Positions 23,443-31,813 of a stretch of DNA of 64,000 bases are shown here, piece by piece. The stretch's first letter is position 1. Each line of letters opens with the position of its first letter. Source of the stretch: Dactylorhiza incarnata (taxonomy: Eukaryota; Streptophyta; Magnoliopsida; Asparagales; Orchidaceae); contig JAWHQI010000028.1 in the NCBI GenBank assembly GCA_033032865.1, positions 3,181,001 to 3,245,000 on the forward strand. The letters run 5' to 3'. The notes under the pieces are model-generated. The model had not been told where the DNA came from. It made no database searches and worked only from the letters and a program-made list of their open reading frames with translations. Both the position numbers and the translations under genes were made by a program.

Positions 23443-24105
23443 GGACTTACCTGCTAAGCTCTGAGTGGAGATATGACCAAATAGGTCCATATGCAACATG
23501 TATAGGATTTTGGGGGAATCATTCTTACCAATTGGTTTGAATGATGACTTGATCTGCTTTCCTAGTTGGCAGGCTCTACAGGGATGGTCTTTTTTAAACT
23601 TACCTGTTGGTAAGCCTCTTACTAGGTTAAGCTTAGACAGTTTGGCAATGGTCTTAAGATTAAGGTGACTAAGTCTCCTATGCCACAACTCATTGTTTTC
23701 TAACTGGGTGTTAAATAAGCAGATCTCTGACTTAGTATATTCAAAGTCTACAACATAGATCTTACCTTTCCTAAGACCAGTCAATACTAAAAAAGACTTA
23801 GTGAATACAACTGTGTATTCACCATCATACAGCTGACTAATACTAATTAGATTATGTTGAAGTCCTTCAACATAAGCTACCTTAGAGAAGGAGACTTCCC
23901 CAATCCTGAGCAAACCATATCCTTTGGTTTGACCAGAGTGGGAATTCCCAAAGACTACCTTAGGCCCTTCCTTCGCCTTGAAGTTTTCCAGCAGTTCTTT
24001 TGCTCCTGTCATATGCATGGAGCAACCACTTTCCAGATACCACTGCTGGTTTGTGGTTGAACAATCTCCTTTCTGATTTTCAGCAGTGGAGTCTTCCAAA
24101 GCCAT
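23443..24105 (-). pseudogene. Old copia element: protease, GAG-pre-integrase, integrase start
   Basis: Minus-strand ORF with the copia protease motif in the form WYLESGCSMHMTG. The catalytic Asp of the usual DSG triad is Glu here, so this protease should be dead whatever the frames. It is followed by [32 protein letters not shown] and CRACQLGKQ (the GAG-pre-integrase zinc-binding region) and the integrase start MDLFGHIS...GKSYT, where the 5S-derived block cuts in. Confidence 0.9.
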
Positions 24106-24360
24106 TAAGCAGGCTTCTTAAGTTCCACACTCTTCATCACTATCAGATGAGGAGGAGCTTGACTCAGACTCTGAATCACTCCAGTTTTCAGCAATGAAAC
24201 CTTTTCCTCTTCTCTTATCCTTCCTCATGGGGGATTTCTTCTTGTGCTCTTTCTTCTGCTTGTTGCTTTTGTTCTTTTCTTCTTCAGGACATTCAGTGGC
24301 AAAGTGCCCAGGTTTTCTACATGAGAAGCATATAACTTATTGTTTAGGAGTTTTGTCATA
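24106..24360 (-). pseudogene. Old copia element: gag C-terminal part with zinc knuckle
   Basis: Minus-strand translation gives an acidic Ser/Asp/Glu-rich stretch and a nucleocapsid knuckle CFSCRKPGHFATEC (CX2CX4HX4C intact) at about 24285-24330, with a stop three codons upstream of its first Cys. The sequence ends at the young Sirevirus. After excision of that element and one CCTTG, the same frame runs on from 36093. Confidence 0.8.
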
Positions 24361-24365
24361 CCTTG
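24361..24365. repeat. Target-site duplication CCTTG (left) of the Sirevirus
   Basis: Identical to 36093-36097 on the far side. Perfect 5-bp copies flanking TG...CA ends show an unrearranged integration event. Confidence 0.95.
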
Positions 24366-24670
24366 TGTTGAGTATTGTGTCCACAATCACCTTGATTTGA
24401 AGATGTCCCCTAGTAAACTAAAATGAATTGTATGTGTATTTGATGACTTTTGTTTAGATGTGTTATGACAGGTAGTAATGCTAAGTGCACACCAAAGTCA
24501 GGTTGCAATGGATCACCAAACACAGTTCTAGACAATGTAATCCCTCATTGTATAGAACAATGTGTTGGTCCATGTGTAATCTCTCTTTTGGAGTACACTT
24601 CATATTCTCATAACTGAAGGTGTTCAAGGTTGAGGTGTGGAGCAGGCTTTCAGAAGAAAAGAAAATTTCT

Positions 24671-25110
24671 GCTGAGTCAATTCGTCGAGATAACTCGGGT
24701 CCTTCCGACGAATCCCGACGAATCCTGACAGAAGACTTTCTGGCTGAGTTATGCAAAATTTTCTGAAGCCAAGTCCATTCGTCGAGATGACTCGGATCAT
24801 TCCGACGAATCCCGACGAATGCTGACAGAGGTCATTTTGGCCGAGTCATGCAGAATTTTCTGAAGCCAAGTCCATTCGTCGAGATGACTCGGATCATTCC
24901 GACGAATTCCGACGAATGCTGACAGAGGTCATTTTGGCTGGGTTGTGAAGAAGTTTCTGAAGCCAAGTCCATTCGTCGAGATGACTCGGATCATTCCGAC
25001 GAATCCCGACGAATGCTGACAGAGGTCAATCCTGTCTAGGTTCTGAAGAAATCTCTCAGCTAAGTCAATTCGTCGGATGCTCTCGTGTTATCCCGACGAA
25101 TGACGGACAG
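24671..25110 (+). repeat. 97-bp tandem repeat with inverted words in Sirevirus U3
   Basis: Five units start at 24671, 24768, 24865, 24962 and 25059, an exact 97-bp spacing. Each contains ATTCGTCG followed about 20 bases later by CGACGAAT, usually twice, so each unit can pair with itself and with its neighbours. Palindromic repeat arrays upstream of the TATA box are a known hallmark of Sireviruses. The same array is repeated at 34794-35233 in the 3' LTR. Confidence 0.92.
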
Positions 25111-25217
25111 ACGGATTTCAATTTCTCGTTTCGTTTTTGAAATTTAGGGTTAGCCGACATGAACAGTACACGTGTCGCATCTCCCTTCTTTGTCGCAAGA
25201 GCCGTTGAAGTCCTCCC

Positions 25218-25225
25218 TATATATA
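25218..25225 (+). promoter_or_regulatory. TATA box of the Sirevirus 5' LTR
   Basis: TATATATA, about 50 bases downstream of an acacgtgt G-box-like word and just after the palindromic repeats. It is the expected LTR promoter and would start transcripts near 25250. The copy in the 3' LTR is at 35341-35348. Confidence 0.75.
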
Positions 25226-25635
25226 GATCATTATTTTAGGGCAAAAAAAAAAACAAAAACTCTCAAGAATCGATCTAAGACTTTCTTCAGCCGCCAGTTC
25301 AGAAAAGAAAAAGCAACAAAAGTCTATCTTCTCCTTCTCTTTGTCTGAACAAGAATTCTGAGATTGAACTCTCTCTGCTCAAGAATCTTTCTCTATTTGT
25401 GATTAGAGAGTTCTCAGAAGAAGGCCTTTGATCTCTTTGCTGCTCTCCTTATTGAAGTTTTTCTCAAGCAAGTCAAAGGGCCTATTCAGATCTGGTTAGC
25501 CTAGTCTTCTCTCTTCCACTTCTCTCTAGTGCCAAGCTTTCCTTCAAGGTTGAGAAGAAGACTCAGTTTTCAAGATCTGAAGTTAATCTCTTTAGAGGTT
25601 AAGAAGAAGTATTTTGTTTCCATTTCTCTTCTTTT

Positions 25636-25757
25636 GTAGGAGTGTTTCACTCCGAGATTATTTGTAGGAGTTGTTTACTCCGAGGTGTAGGAGTTGTTAT
25701 ACTCCGAGTTGTAGGAGTTTTGACTCCGAGGTGTAAGATTTGTTATAATCTGAGATT
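25636..25757 (+). repeat. Tandem stem-loop array in the Sirevirus leader
   Basis: Five units begin GTAGGA or GTAAGA at 25636, 25664, 25687, 25711 and 25733. Each folds on itself: GGAGTG-TTT-CACTCC, GGAGT-TGTTT-ACTCC, GGAGT-TGTTAT-ACTCC, GGAGT-TTTG-ACTCC and AGATT-TGTTAT-AATCT, each followed by GAG. The last unit has two base pairs changed on both sides. The array lies downstream of the TATA box, so it is in the genomic RNA leader, and it recurs in the 3' LTR at about 35760-35881. Confidence 0.85.
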
Positions 25758-25970
25758 GGTGAAGTAGCCGAGTCTAGCCTCGAAGTGCTAGATAGGCGAG
25801 GCGGGAAAGAGGACTACCCACATAGGGGAACCTCTATAAAATCCTTGTGTCTGTGCTGTGGTTGGTTGTTTGCTTTTCTGTGTTTATTTTTTTTAATTCC
25901 GCTTAAAGACATAGAATCCACCTATTCACCCCCCTCTAGGTGATTTAGGCCGCAACTAGATTCTTTCAAT

Positions 25971-25982
25971 TGGTATCAGAGG
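25971..25982 (+). other. Primer-binding site of the Sirevirus (tRNA-Met)
   Basis: TGGTATCAGAGG starts two bases inside the 5' LTR and matches the initiator tRNA-Met complement in eleven of twelve positions. This is the usual Sirevirus/copia primer. Confidence 0.9.
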
Positions 25983-26046
25983 CAGGTTGTTCGCTATAAG
26001 GCTAACACCTTGAACAAGATCTCCTCATCTAGTTGCTAAAGCAATC

Positions 26047-28347
26047 ATGTCTGGAATGGATAAGACCAAGGACTCCGTCAAGTTGCCAGTCTGCACCAAA
26101 GAGAACTTTCCTATGTGGAAGGAAAGAGTAAGATTCTATATGGAAGCTGCTGACCCAAGAATATTTCAGATCGTGGAAGAAGGTCCCCATGTTCCGATGA
26201 AACCATCTTCAATAAACTCCACCATCATGATCCCAAAGAAGATGTTGGAACTGAATAAAGATGAGATCGCTCTAGTGGCCCTAGACAAGAAAGCAAAAAA
26301 TATCATAGCAGGTGCAGTTGATGATTCAATGTTGCAAAATCTGCTTCACTGCAAATCTGCTAAAGAGATGTGGGACTCACTAGTCGTTCTGATGGAAGGG
26401 ACCGAAGAAGTGAGGGATGACCGAAGATCGTTGCTGAACCAAGAATATGAAGCATTCAAGCAAGATCCAAGAGACTCCATTTCTGACACCTACGAGAAGT
26501 TCTTCAAGATCGTAAATGGTCTTAGAAACTATGATAGAGAATTCACGACTGGTGAACTAAATGACAAATTTCTGAGATCCCTGACGAAAGAATGGGATAC
26601 AAAGGTCATAGCCATCAGAGAATTTGGAAAGCTCGGAACCACGGAGCCCCAAATGTTGTTTGGTAAGCTCCTGTCTCATGAGTTGAAGCTGAATTCCCGC
26701 AAAGCTGAAGAAGAAGGGGTCAGAGCCTCTGGAAGGGAGAAGTCCTCTGCCCTAAAAGCTGAAAGCTCAAGAAAGTGCAAAGCTCTCCCACCTGTAAGGA
26801 GACCATCTTCTGATGAGGATGAGTCTGATGCCAGCCCATCAGGTTCAGATATGTCTGATGGAGAATTTTCTCTTCTCTCCAAACAATTCAAAAGACTTCT
26901 GAATAAAAGAAAGCAGAAGAGAGGGCAATCCACTACATTTGATCACAGAAGATCAAAACGTGATGGTGATCATCACAAAAAGGACTACAACAATGAAAGG
27001 TATAAATCTAAACCGAACAAATTTGATTCTGCTGACATTATTTGTTATTGCTGCAATAAGCCAGGGCATGTAATAGCCGAGTGCCCGTATAAAAAGAAAG
27101 AAGGATCAAGGAAGGAAGAAAAGAGATCATTTAAAGGAAGGAAGAAAGAAAAGAGTCTCCTTGCCAAAAAGGCCAAGACTCTGAGCGACAGCGACTCTGA
27201 TGCGTCAAGCTCAGATGAAGAAGCCTACTTTGGGCTTATGGCTCATCTAGATGAAGAAGTAGGCGACTCCTCTTATAAGGGGAAGGTAAACTCTCATACC
27301 CCTCTATCTGCTTCTGAAGATGAGACTGCATCCGTAGCAAATGAAGGCTACTCCTCGGAGGAGGATTCAAAGTTAATAACTCAGTATGAAGCCCTTGTGA
27401 AAGGATTTGACAAGTGCCGCAAGGTTGTCAAATCCAAGTCAAAAGAAATTGAATCTCTCAAGACAGTGGAATTAGCCTTGAGGGAGGAAGTTGAACAATT
27501 AACTCCCCTCAAAGATGAAATCCAACTCTTGAAAGACAAACTGAAAAGCTCTACTGAGTTGTTAAAATTAAAGGAGAACACCATAAGTGAACTAGAAAAT
27601 AAGTTGAAGGCGGAAAGGAAGCTCGTAGAAAGCTTCTCCAAGCCTAAGACTATTCTTCCATTCATTGATACGTTTTCTGCTCCTGCGAAGGGTAGCGGAA
27701 TTGGTCATAAGGCTGAAAGTAGTAAGGCTGCTGAGAAGAGAGCTGTGAAGGGAAAGGGAAATGCTAATCAAAGTCAACCTTCATTTAGGAAGGTCATTTT
27801 TCCATCAAATCCTTTTGACTTTGATTCATCCTACGGTCATTTTGCTAGGCCAACACATGTTGAACCTAGTAATAGATATCAAGGATGGAGCTTTCCCCGA
27901 AACTTTGACAACTCTCCCTTCAAAGCTCCTCATGAAGAAATAACCCTCAAAGATCATGGTCCATTTGTCCACGGATCAGCTCACAAGAAAGCACCGAAAA
28001 TTAGAACGATTGCACCCAAACCTGTTGAGAAGAAGTTGGAGCCATGTGTGTGCTGTCACCATGAGGCTCCCACTTCTAAGAAGACTTCCTCTATGAAAGT
28101 CACTCCTGTTGCACCTCCCGTTCAAAAGGCAAAACAGGAGACAAAGAGAAGGTACAATCGATTCGATTGTTGGTGTTGTGGCAAGATTGGTCATTTTGCC
28201 ATAGACTGTTGGTTTAATCCGAGAAATGTCTCGACTCCACGGATTAACAATGCAAGAATGACCTCTCGCAATGTTAACATTCCAAGTGGTGGTCATCTAA
28301 CAAAAAGCCAAGGACCCAAATCGGTTTGGGTTCCTAAGGGCAATTGA
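26047..28347 (+). CDS. Sirevirus gag (capsid/nucleocapsid polyprotein)
   Basis: 766-codon intact frame. The N-terminal half is copia-type gag (FPMWKERVRFYMEA, ALDKKAKNIIAGAV, KEMWDSL, ELNDKFLRSLTKEWDTK), which forms the virus-like particle that packages the RNA. Two zinc knuckles of the CX2CX4HX4C form follow: C333-C336-H341-C346 and C708-C711-H716-C721. Between them lie a Lys/Arg-rich stretch, a Ser/Asp/Glu-rich stretch and a predicted coiled coil (about residues 445-545, heptad-like Leu/Glu/Lys). The long gag with two knuckles fits the Sirevirus lineage. The start is the first ATG after the primer site, 65 bases downstream of it. It ends with TGA at 28345-28347, in a different frame from pol. 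Confidence 0.95.
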   Translation: MSGMDKTKDSVKLPVCTKENFPMWKERVRFYMEAADPRIFQIVEEGPHVPMKPSSINSTIMIPKKMLELNKDEIALVALDKKAKNIIAGAVDDSMLQNLLHCKSAKEMWDSLVVLMEGTEEVRDDRRSLLNQEYEAFKQDPRDSISDTYEKFFKIVNGLRNYDREFTTGELNDKFLRSLTKEWDTKVIAIREFGKLGTTEPQMLFGKLLSHELKLNSRKAEEEGVRASGREKSSALKAESSRKCKALPPVRRPSSDEDESDASPSGSDMSDGEFSLLSKQFKRLLNKRKQKRGQSTTFDHRRSKRDGDHHKKDYNNERYKSKPNKFDSADIICYCCNKPGHVIAECPYKKKEGSRKEEKRSFKGRKKEKSLLAKKAKTLSDSDSDASSSDEEAYFGLMAHLDEEVGDSSYKGKVNSHTPLSASEDETASVANEGYSSEEDSKLITQYEALVKGFDKCRKVVKSKSKEIESLKTVELALREEVEQLTPLKDEIQLLKDKLKSSTELLKLKENTISELENKLKAERKLVESFSKPKTILPFIDTFSAPAKGSGIGHKAESSKAAEKRAVKGKGNANQSQPSFRKVIFPSNPFDFDSSYGHFARPTHVEPSNRYQGWSFPRNFDNSPFKAPHEEITLKDHGPFVHGSAHKKAPKIRTIAPKPVEKKLEPCVCCHHEAPTSKKTSSMKVTPVAPPVQKAKQETKRRYNRFDCWCCGKIGHFAIDCWFNPRNVSTPRINNARMTSRNVNIPSGGHLTKSQGPKSVWVPKGN

Positions 28348-28354
28348 TTATTGA

Positions 28355-31300
28355 TTGCAGGTATGTCCAAAGGCCAATTCAAATCCAATATGGTACTTGG
28401 ACAGTGGATGTTCACGGCACATGACCGGAACAAGAAGTTTGTTACAAGAGTATACACCCGTGAAAGATGGTCCAAAAGTTATTTTTGGCGGATCTGATCG
28501 GGGAATCACAAAAGGCTACGGTATGATCACTAATGGTACAGTCTCTTTCACAGACGTGGCTTATGTTAAAGGATTACAACATAATCTCATTAGCATAAGT
28601 CAACTTTGTGACAAAGGCTATATGGTAGAATTCTACAAGGACAAGTGCTTGATAAAGTCGTCTGATACGTCAGAAACTATTTTAACAGGCACTCAGAGTA
28701 GAAATATCTTTTGTTTAAATTTTCTTTGCTTAGACTCTTCTACACCAGTATGTCTTTTAGCAAAAGATAGTGCATCTCTCTGTGACCAGTGGCACAAGAG
28801 ACTAGCACATATTAATTTCAAAACAATAAGCTTGTTATTTTCTCACAACTTAGTTCGTGATGCTCCAGATGTCAAGTGCATTAAAAAGAGACCTTGTCAT
28901 GCCTGCCAAATGGGCAAGCAGACTCGGGCTACCTTTAAGAGCATTATTGGCAAAGATTCTACCAGATGCTTATATCTGCTCCATATGGACTTGTTTGGTC
29001 CCATGCAAATCCGAAGTTTAGGAGGCAAGTCTTATACGCTGGTTATTGTTGATGATTACTCACGCTTTGCTTGGGTTTTCTTTCTGAAACACAAGTCAGA
29101 CACCTTTGACTCGTTCACCACATTCGTCAAGCAAATTCAGAATGAACTGGAATGTTCTGTGGTCAAAATCAGAAGTGACCATGGTACAGAATTCAAGTCT
29201 GGGGCTATGACCGAATTTTGTGAAAGCCTAGGTATCTTTCATGAGTTTTCCTCTCCTCGTACTCCACAACAAAATGGAGTAGCTGAGAGAAAGAATAGAA
29301 CACTCATAGAGGCTTGCAGAACAATGTTGAGTGACTCTTCTCTCCCAGAATACTTCTGGGCTGAAGGCATCAACACTGCCTGCCACGTGCAAAACAGAGC
29401 ACTAATCAACAAGAACCATCATAAGACTCCTTATGAACTCCTGAAGGGCAAGAAGCCAACCTTGTCTTATTTTAGAATTTTTGGCAGTAAATGCTTCGTG
29501 CTTAATAACGGGAAATATTACAAAACTAAGTTTAGTGAAAAATGTTTTGAAGGTATTTTCGTAGGATATAGTAGCCATAGTAAGGCATATAGGATTTTCA
29601 ACAAGAAAACCCTGGTTGTAGAAGAAACTTTTAATGTTATATTTGATGAAACTAGTATGCTTCAAAGCAGTTCTTCTAGTGTTTTTGTTGAAGATGCAGA
29701 TGCAAGGTTCAAGGACATAAACTTGGAAGAAGCTGTAAAGGAAGATGCTCCAAAGTCTATTGAAGTCAACATTCCATCCGCACCTGAGGAAGATGAACCT
29801 CAAGAAGATGAAGATGTACCGGAAGTGCAGGAACCCCGTGGAAATCCAAATGCTGGAATGATCCGACACTTAAGGGACCATCCTGCAGAGCAAATTATTG
29901 GAGATACCCATGCTGGTGTAAGAACAAGAAGAGGTACAACTAACGAAGTTTTACATTTAAGTTTTCTTTCACAGATTGAGCCAAAGAAGTTTGAAGAAGC
30001 AAACTCCGATCCCTCTTGGATCCTTGCTATGCAAGAGGAGCTCAACCAATTCAAAAGATGTAAAGTTTGGAAGTTGGTACCTAGACCCAAAGGACAGAAT
30101 GTGATTGGAACCAAATGGATTTTCCGGAACAAGCTTGATGAAAAGGGCATCATCACCAAGAACAAATCAAGACTGGTTGCTCAAGGATACAGGCAAGAAG
30201 AAGGGATTGACTTTGATCAGACCTTCGCACCCGTAGCAAGACTCGAAGCCATCAGATTATTTCTGGCTTATGCTGCATATAAGGGTTTTAAGGTTTTTCA
30301 GATGGACGTAAAGTCCGCTTTTCTGAATGGAGACCTTAAAGAGGAAGTGTATGTAGCTCAGCCTCCAGGTTTTGTCGATCCTAACTTTCCTGATCATGTA
30401 TTTCATTTACAAAAAGCCTTGTATGGTCTTAAACAGGCACCCCGAGCCTGGTATGAGACATTGTCTAAGTTTCTTCTTGAGAACAAATTTACAAGAGGAA
30501 CAATAGACAAGACATTGTTTCTTAGGGAAGTTAAAGGCGAGATTTTGCTGGTGCAAATCTATGTCGACGACATTATCTTTGGCTCTACTGACGACAAACT
30601 TTGCAAAAAGTTCTCTAACTTGATGCAAGGTAAGTTTGAAATGAGCAGTATGGGAGAGCTGAAATATTTCTTAGGACTCCAGGTGAACCAATCTGAAGAT
30701 GGAATCTTCATCTCTCAGACGAAGTTCACTAAAGAGCTTCTTAAGAAATTTGGAATGGAGAGTGCAACCTCAATGAGGACTCCAATGGGCTCAAGTATGT
30801 CTCTGGACAAGGATGAGAAAGGGAAACCTTTTGATGAAACCAAGTACAGAAGCATAATTGGATCCTTGCTCTATCTCACTGCTACTAGACCTGATATAAT
30901 GTTCTCAACATGTGTGTGTGCCAGGTATCAAGTGAACTGCAAGGAATCTCATTATGCCGCTGCAAAGAGGATATTGAGATACCTTAAGGGTACACCAAAT
31001 CTCGGCTTATGGTACCCAAGAAGCAATGATTTTGAACTAATTGGATTTTCAGACGCTGATTTTGCAGGTAGCAAAGATGATAGAAAGAGCACTTCGGGAA
31101 CTTGCCAGTTCTTGGGAAAAAGGCTCGTTTCATGGAGTAGCAAGAAGCAAAATTGCGTTGCAATCTCAACTGCTGAATCGGAGTATATCTCTGCAGGCAG
31201 TTGCTGCGCACAACTTTTGTGGATGAAAAATCAGCTTGAGGACTATAATGTAAAGCTCTCAGAAATCCCCATGTTCTGTGACTCCTCAAGTGCTATTGCC

Positions 31301-31507
31301 ATAGCAAATAATCCCGTCTCTCACAGCAGAACGAAGCATATTGAGCTTCGCTATCACTTCATCCGAGAACATGTCGAAAGTAAGGACATAAATTTATTAT
31401 ATGTTAATACTGACAAACAAATTGCAGATATTTTTACGAAGCCTCTGGACGAAACCAAATTCAATTTCTTCAAAATGGAACTTGGAATGCTCAACAAGGA
31501 ATCTTGA
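28355..31507 (+). CDS. Sirevirus pol (protease, integrase, RT, RNase H)
   Basis: 1,050 open codons with every copia domain in order: protease [13 protein letters not shown] (catalytic Asp at residue 16), GAG-pre-integrase ([18 protein letters not shown]), integrase core ([41 protein letters not shown]), linker, RT ([25 protein letters not shown], active site YVDD at 736-739) and RNase H ([25 protein letters not shown]). Integrase before RT defines Ty1/copia. I see no stop, frameshift or lost catalytic residue. The frame opens directly after a TGA (28352-28354), has no early ATG, and is offset from gag, so it must be made by an unusual route (see findings). Confidence 0.96.
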   Translation: MQVCPKANSNPIWYLDSGCSRHMTGTRSLLQEYTPVKDGPKVIFGGSDRGITKGYGMITNGTVSFTDVAYVKGLQHNLISISQLCDKGYMVEFYKDKCLIKSSDTSETILTGTQSRNIFCLNFLCLDSSTPVCLLAKDSASLCDQWHKRLAHINFKTISLLFSHNLVRDAPDVKCIKKRPCHACQMGKQTRATFKSIIGKDSTRCLYLLHMDLFGPMQIRSLGGKSYTLVIVDDYSRFAWVFFLKHKSDTFDSFTTFVKQIQNELECSVVKIRSDHGTEFKSGAMTEFCESLGIFHEFSSPRTPQQNGVAERKNRTLIEACRTMLSDSSLPEYFWAEGINTACHVQNRALINKNHHKTPYELLKGKKPTLSYFRIFGSKCFVLNNGKYYKTKFSEKCFEGIFVGYSSHSKAYRIFNKKTLVVEETFNVIFDETSMLQSSSSSVFVEDADARFKDINLEEAVKEDAPKSIEVNIPSAPEEDEPQEDEDVPEVQEPRGNPNAGMIRHLRDHPAEQIIGDTHAGVRTRRGTTNEVLHLSFLSQIEPKKFEEANSDPSWILAMQEELNQFKRCKVWKLVPRPKGQNVIGTKWIFRNKLDEKGIITKNKSRLVAQGYRQEEGIDFDQTFAPVARLEAIRLFLAYAAYKGFKVFQMDVKSAFLNGDLKEEVYVAQPPGFVDPNFPDHVFHLQKALYGLKQAPRAWYETLSKFLLENKFTRGTIDKTLFLREVKGEILLVQIYVDDIIFGSTDDKLCKKFSNLMQGKFEMSSMGELKYFLGLQVNQSEDGIFISQTKFTKELLKKFGMESATSMRTPMGSSMSLDKDEKGKPFDETKYRSIIGSLLYLTATRPDIMFSTCVCARYQVNCKESHYAAAKRILRYLKGTPNLGLWYPRSNDFELIGFSDADFAGSKDDRKSTSGTCQFLGKRLVSWSSKKQNCVAISTAESEYISAGSCCAQLLWMKNQLEDYNVKLSEIPMFCDSSSAIAIANNPVSHSRTKHIELRYHFIREHVESKDINLLYVNTDKQIADIFTKPLDETKFNFFKMELGMLNKES

Positions 31508-31813
31508 AGTCGGGACTGTTGAAATTTCACGTATTAACTCAGAAAAGTTCATGACATTTCACGGGTGTTCACGGGACAGTTTTTTTTTTTGGATATTTAT
31601 TCCTCTCAAAATTCCTCTTCCGTGGATAAATTCTCTACAGGTGCGCGCCCTACTTAAAATTTTATATATATATATATATATAAATCAAAAGAAAACATCA
31701 CGATTTCACGGAAGGATTCGTCTTCTCAAATTCCTCTTCCGTGAAACCCTTCCCGTCCGTTCGTCTTCTCCCTCGCGATTCCCTGTTTCTCTTCCTCGAC
31801 GTCGACGACATCA
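31508..31813 (+). other. Spacer between pol and the third Sirevirus frame
   Basis: Non-coding. It contains a (TA)n run at 31660-31682 and two imperfect copies of a cctcttccgtg-containing segment (31605-31625 and 31725-31745). The pyrimidine-rich ttctctacag before GTGCG (31631-31640) resembles a 3' splice site that could serve a subgenomic RNA for the downstream frame. Confidence 0.5.

Larger units (their letters stand above)
24366..25968 (+). mobile_element. 5' LTR of the young Sirevirus
   Basis: A 1,603-bp LTR, TGTTGAG...TTCTTTCA. By eye it equals the 3' LTR at 34489-36092 except for one A in a homopolymer (11 versus 12 A around 25245). U3 holds a 97-bp tandem repeat (24671-25110), an acacgtgt box (about 25167) and TATATATA at 25218-25225. 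Downstream are a pyrimidine/GA-rich leader and a five-unit stem-loop array (25636-25757), then the CACCCCCCTCTAGGTG block common to Sirevirus-type LTR ends. Confidence 0.96.
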
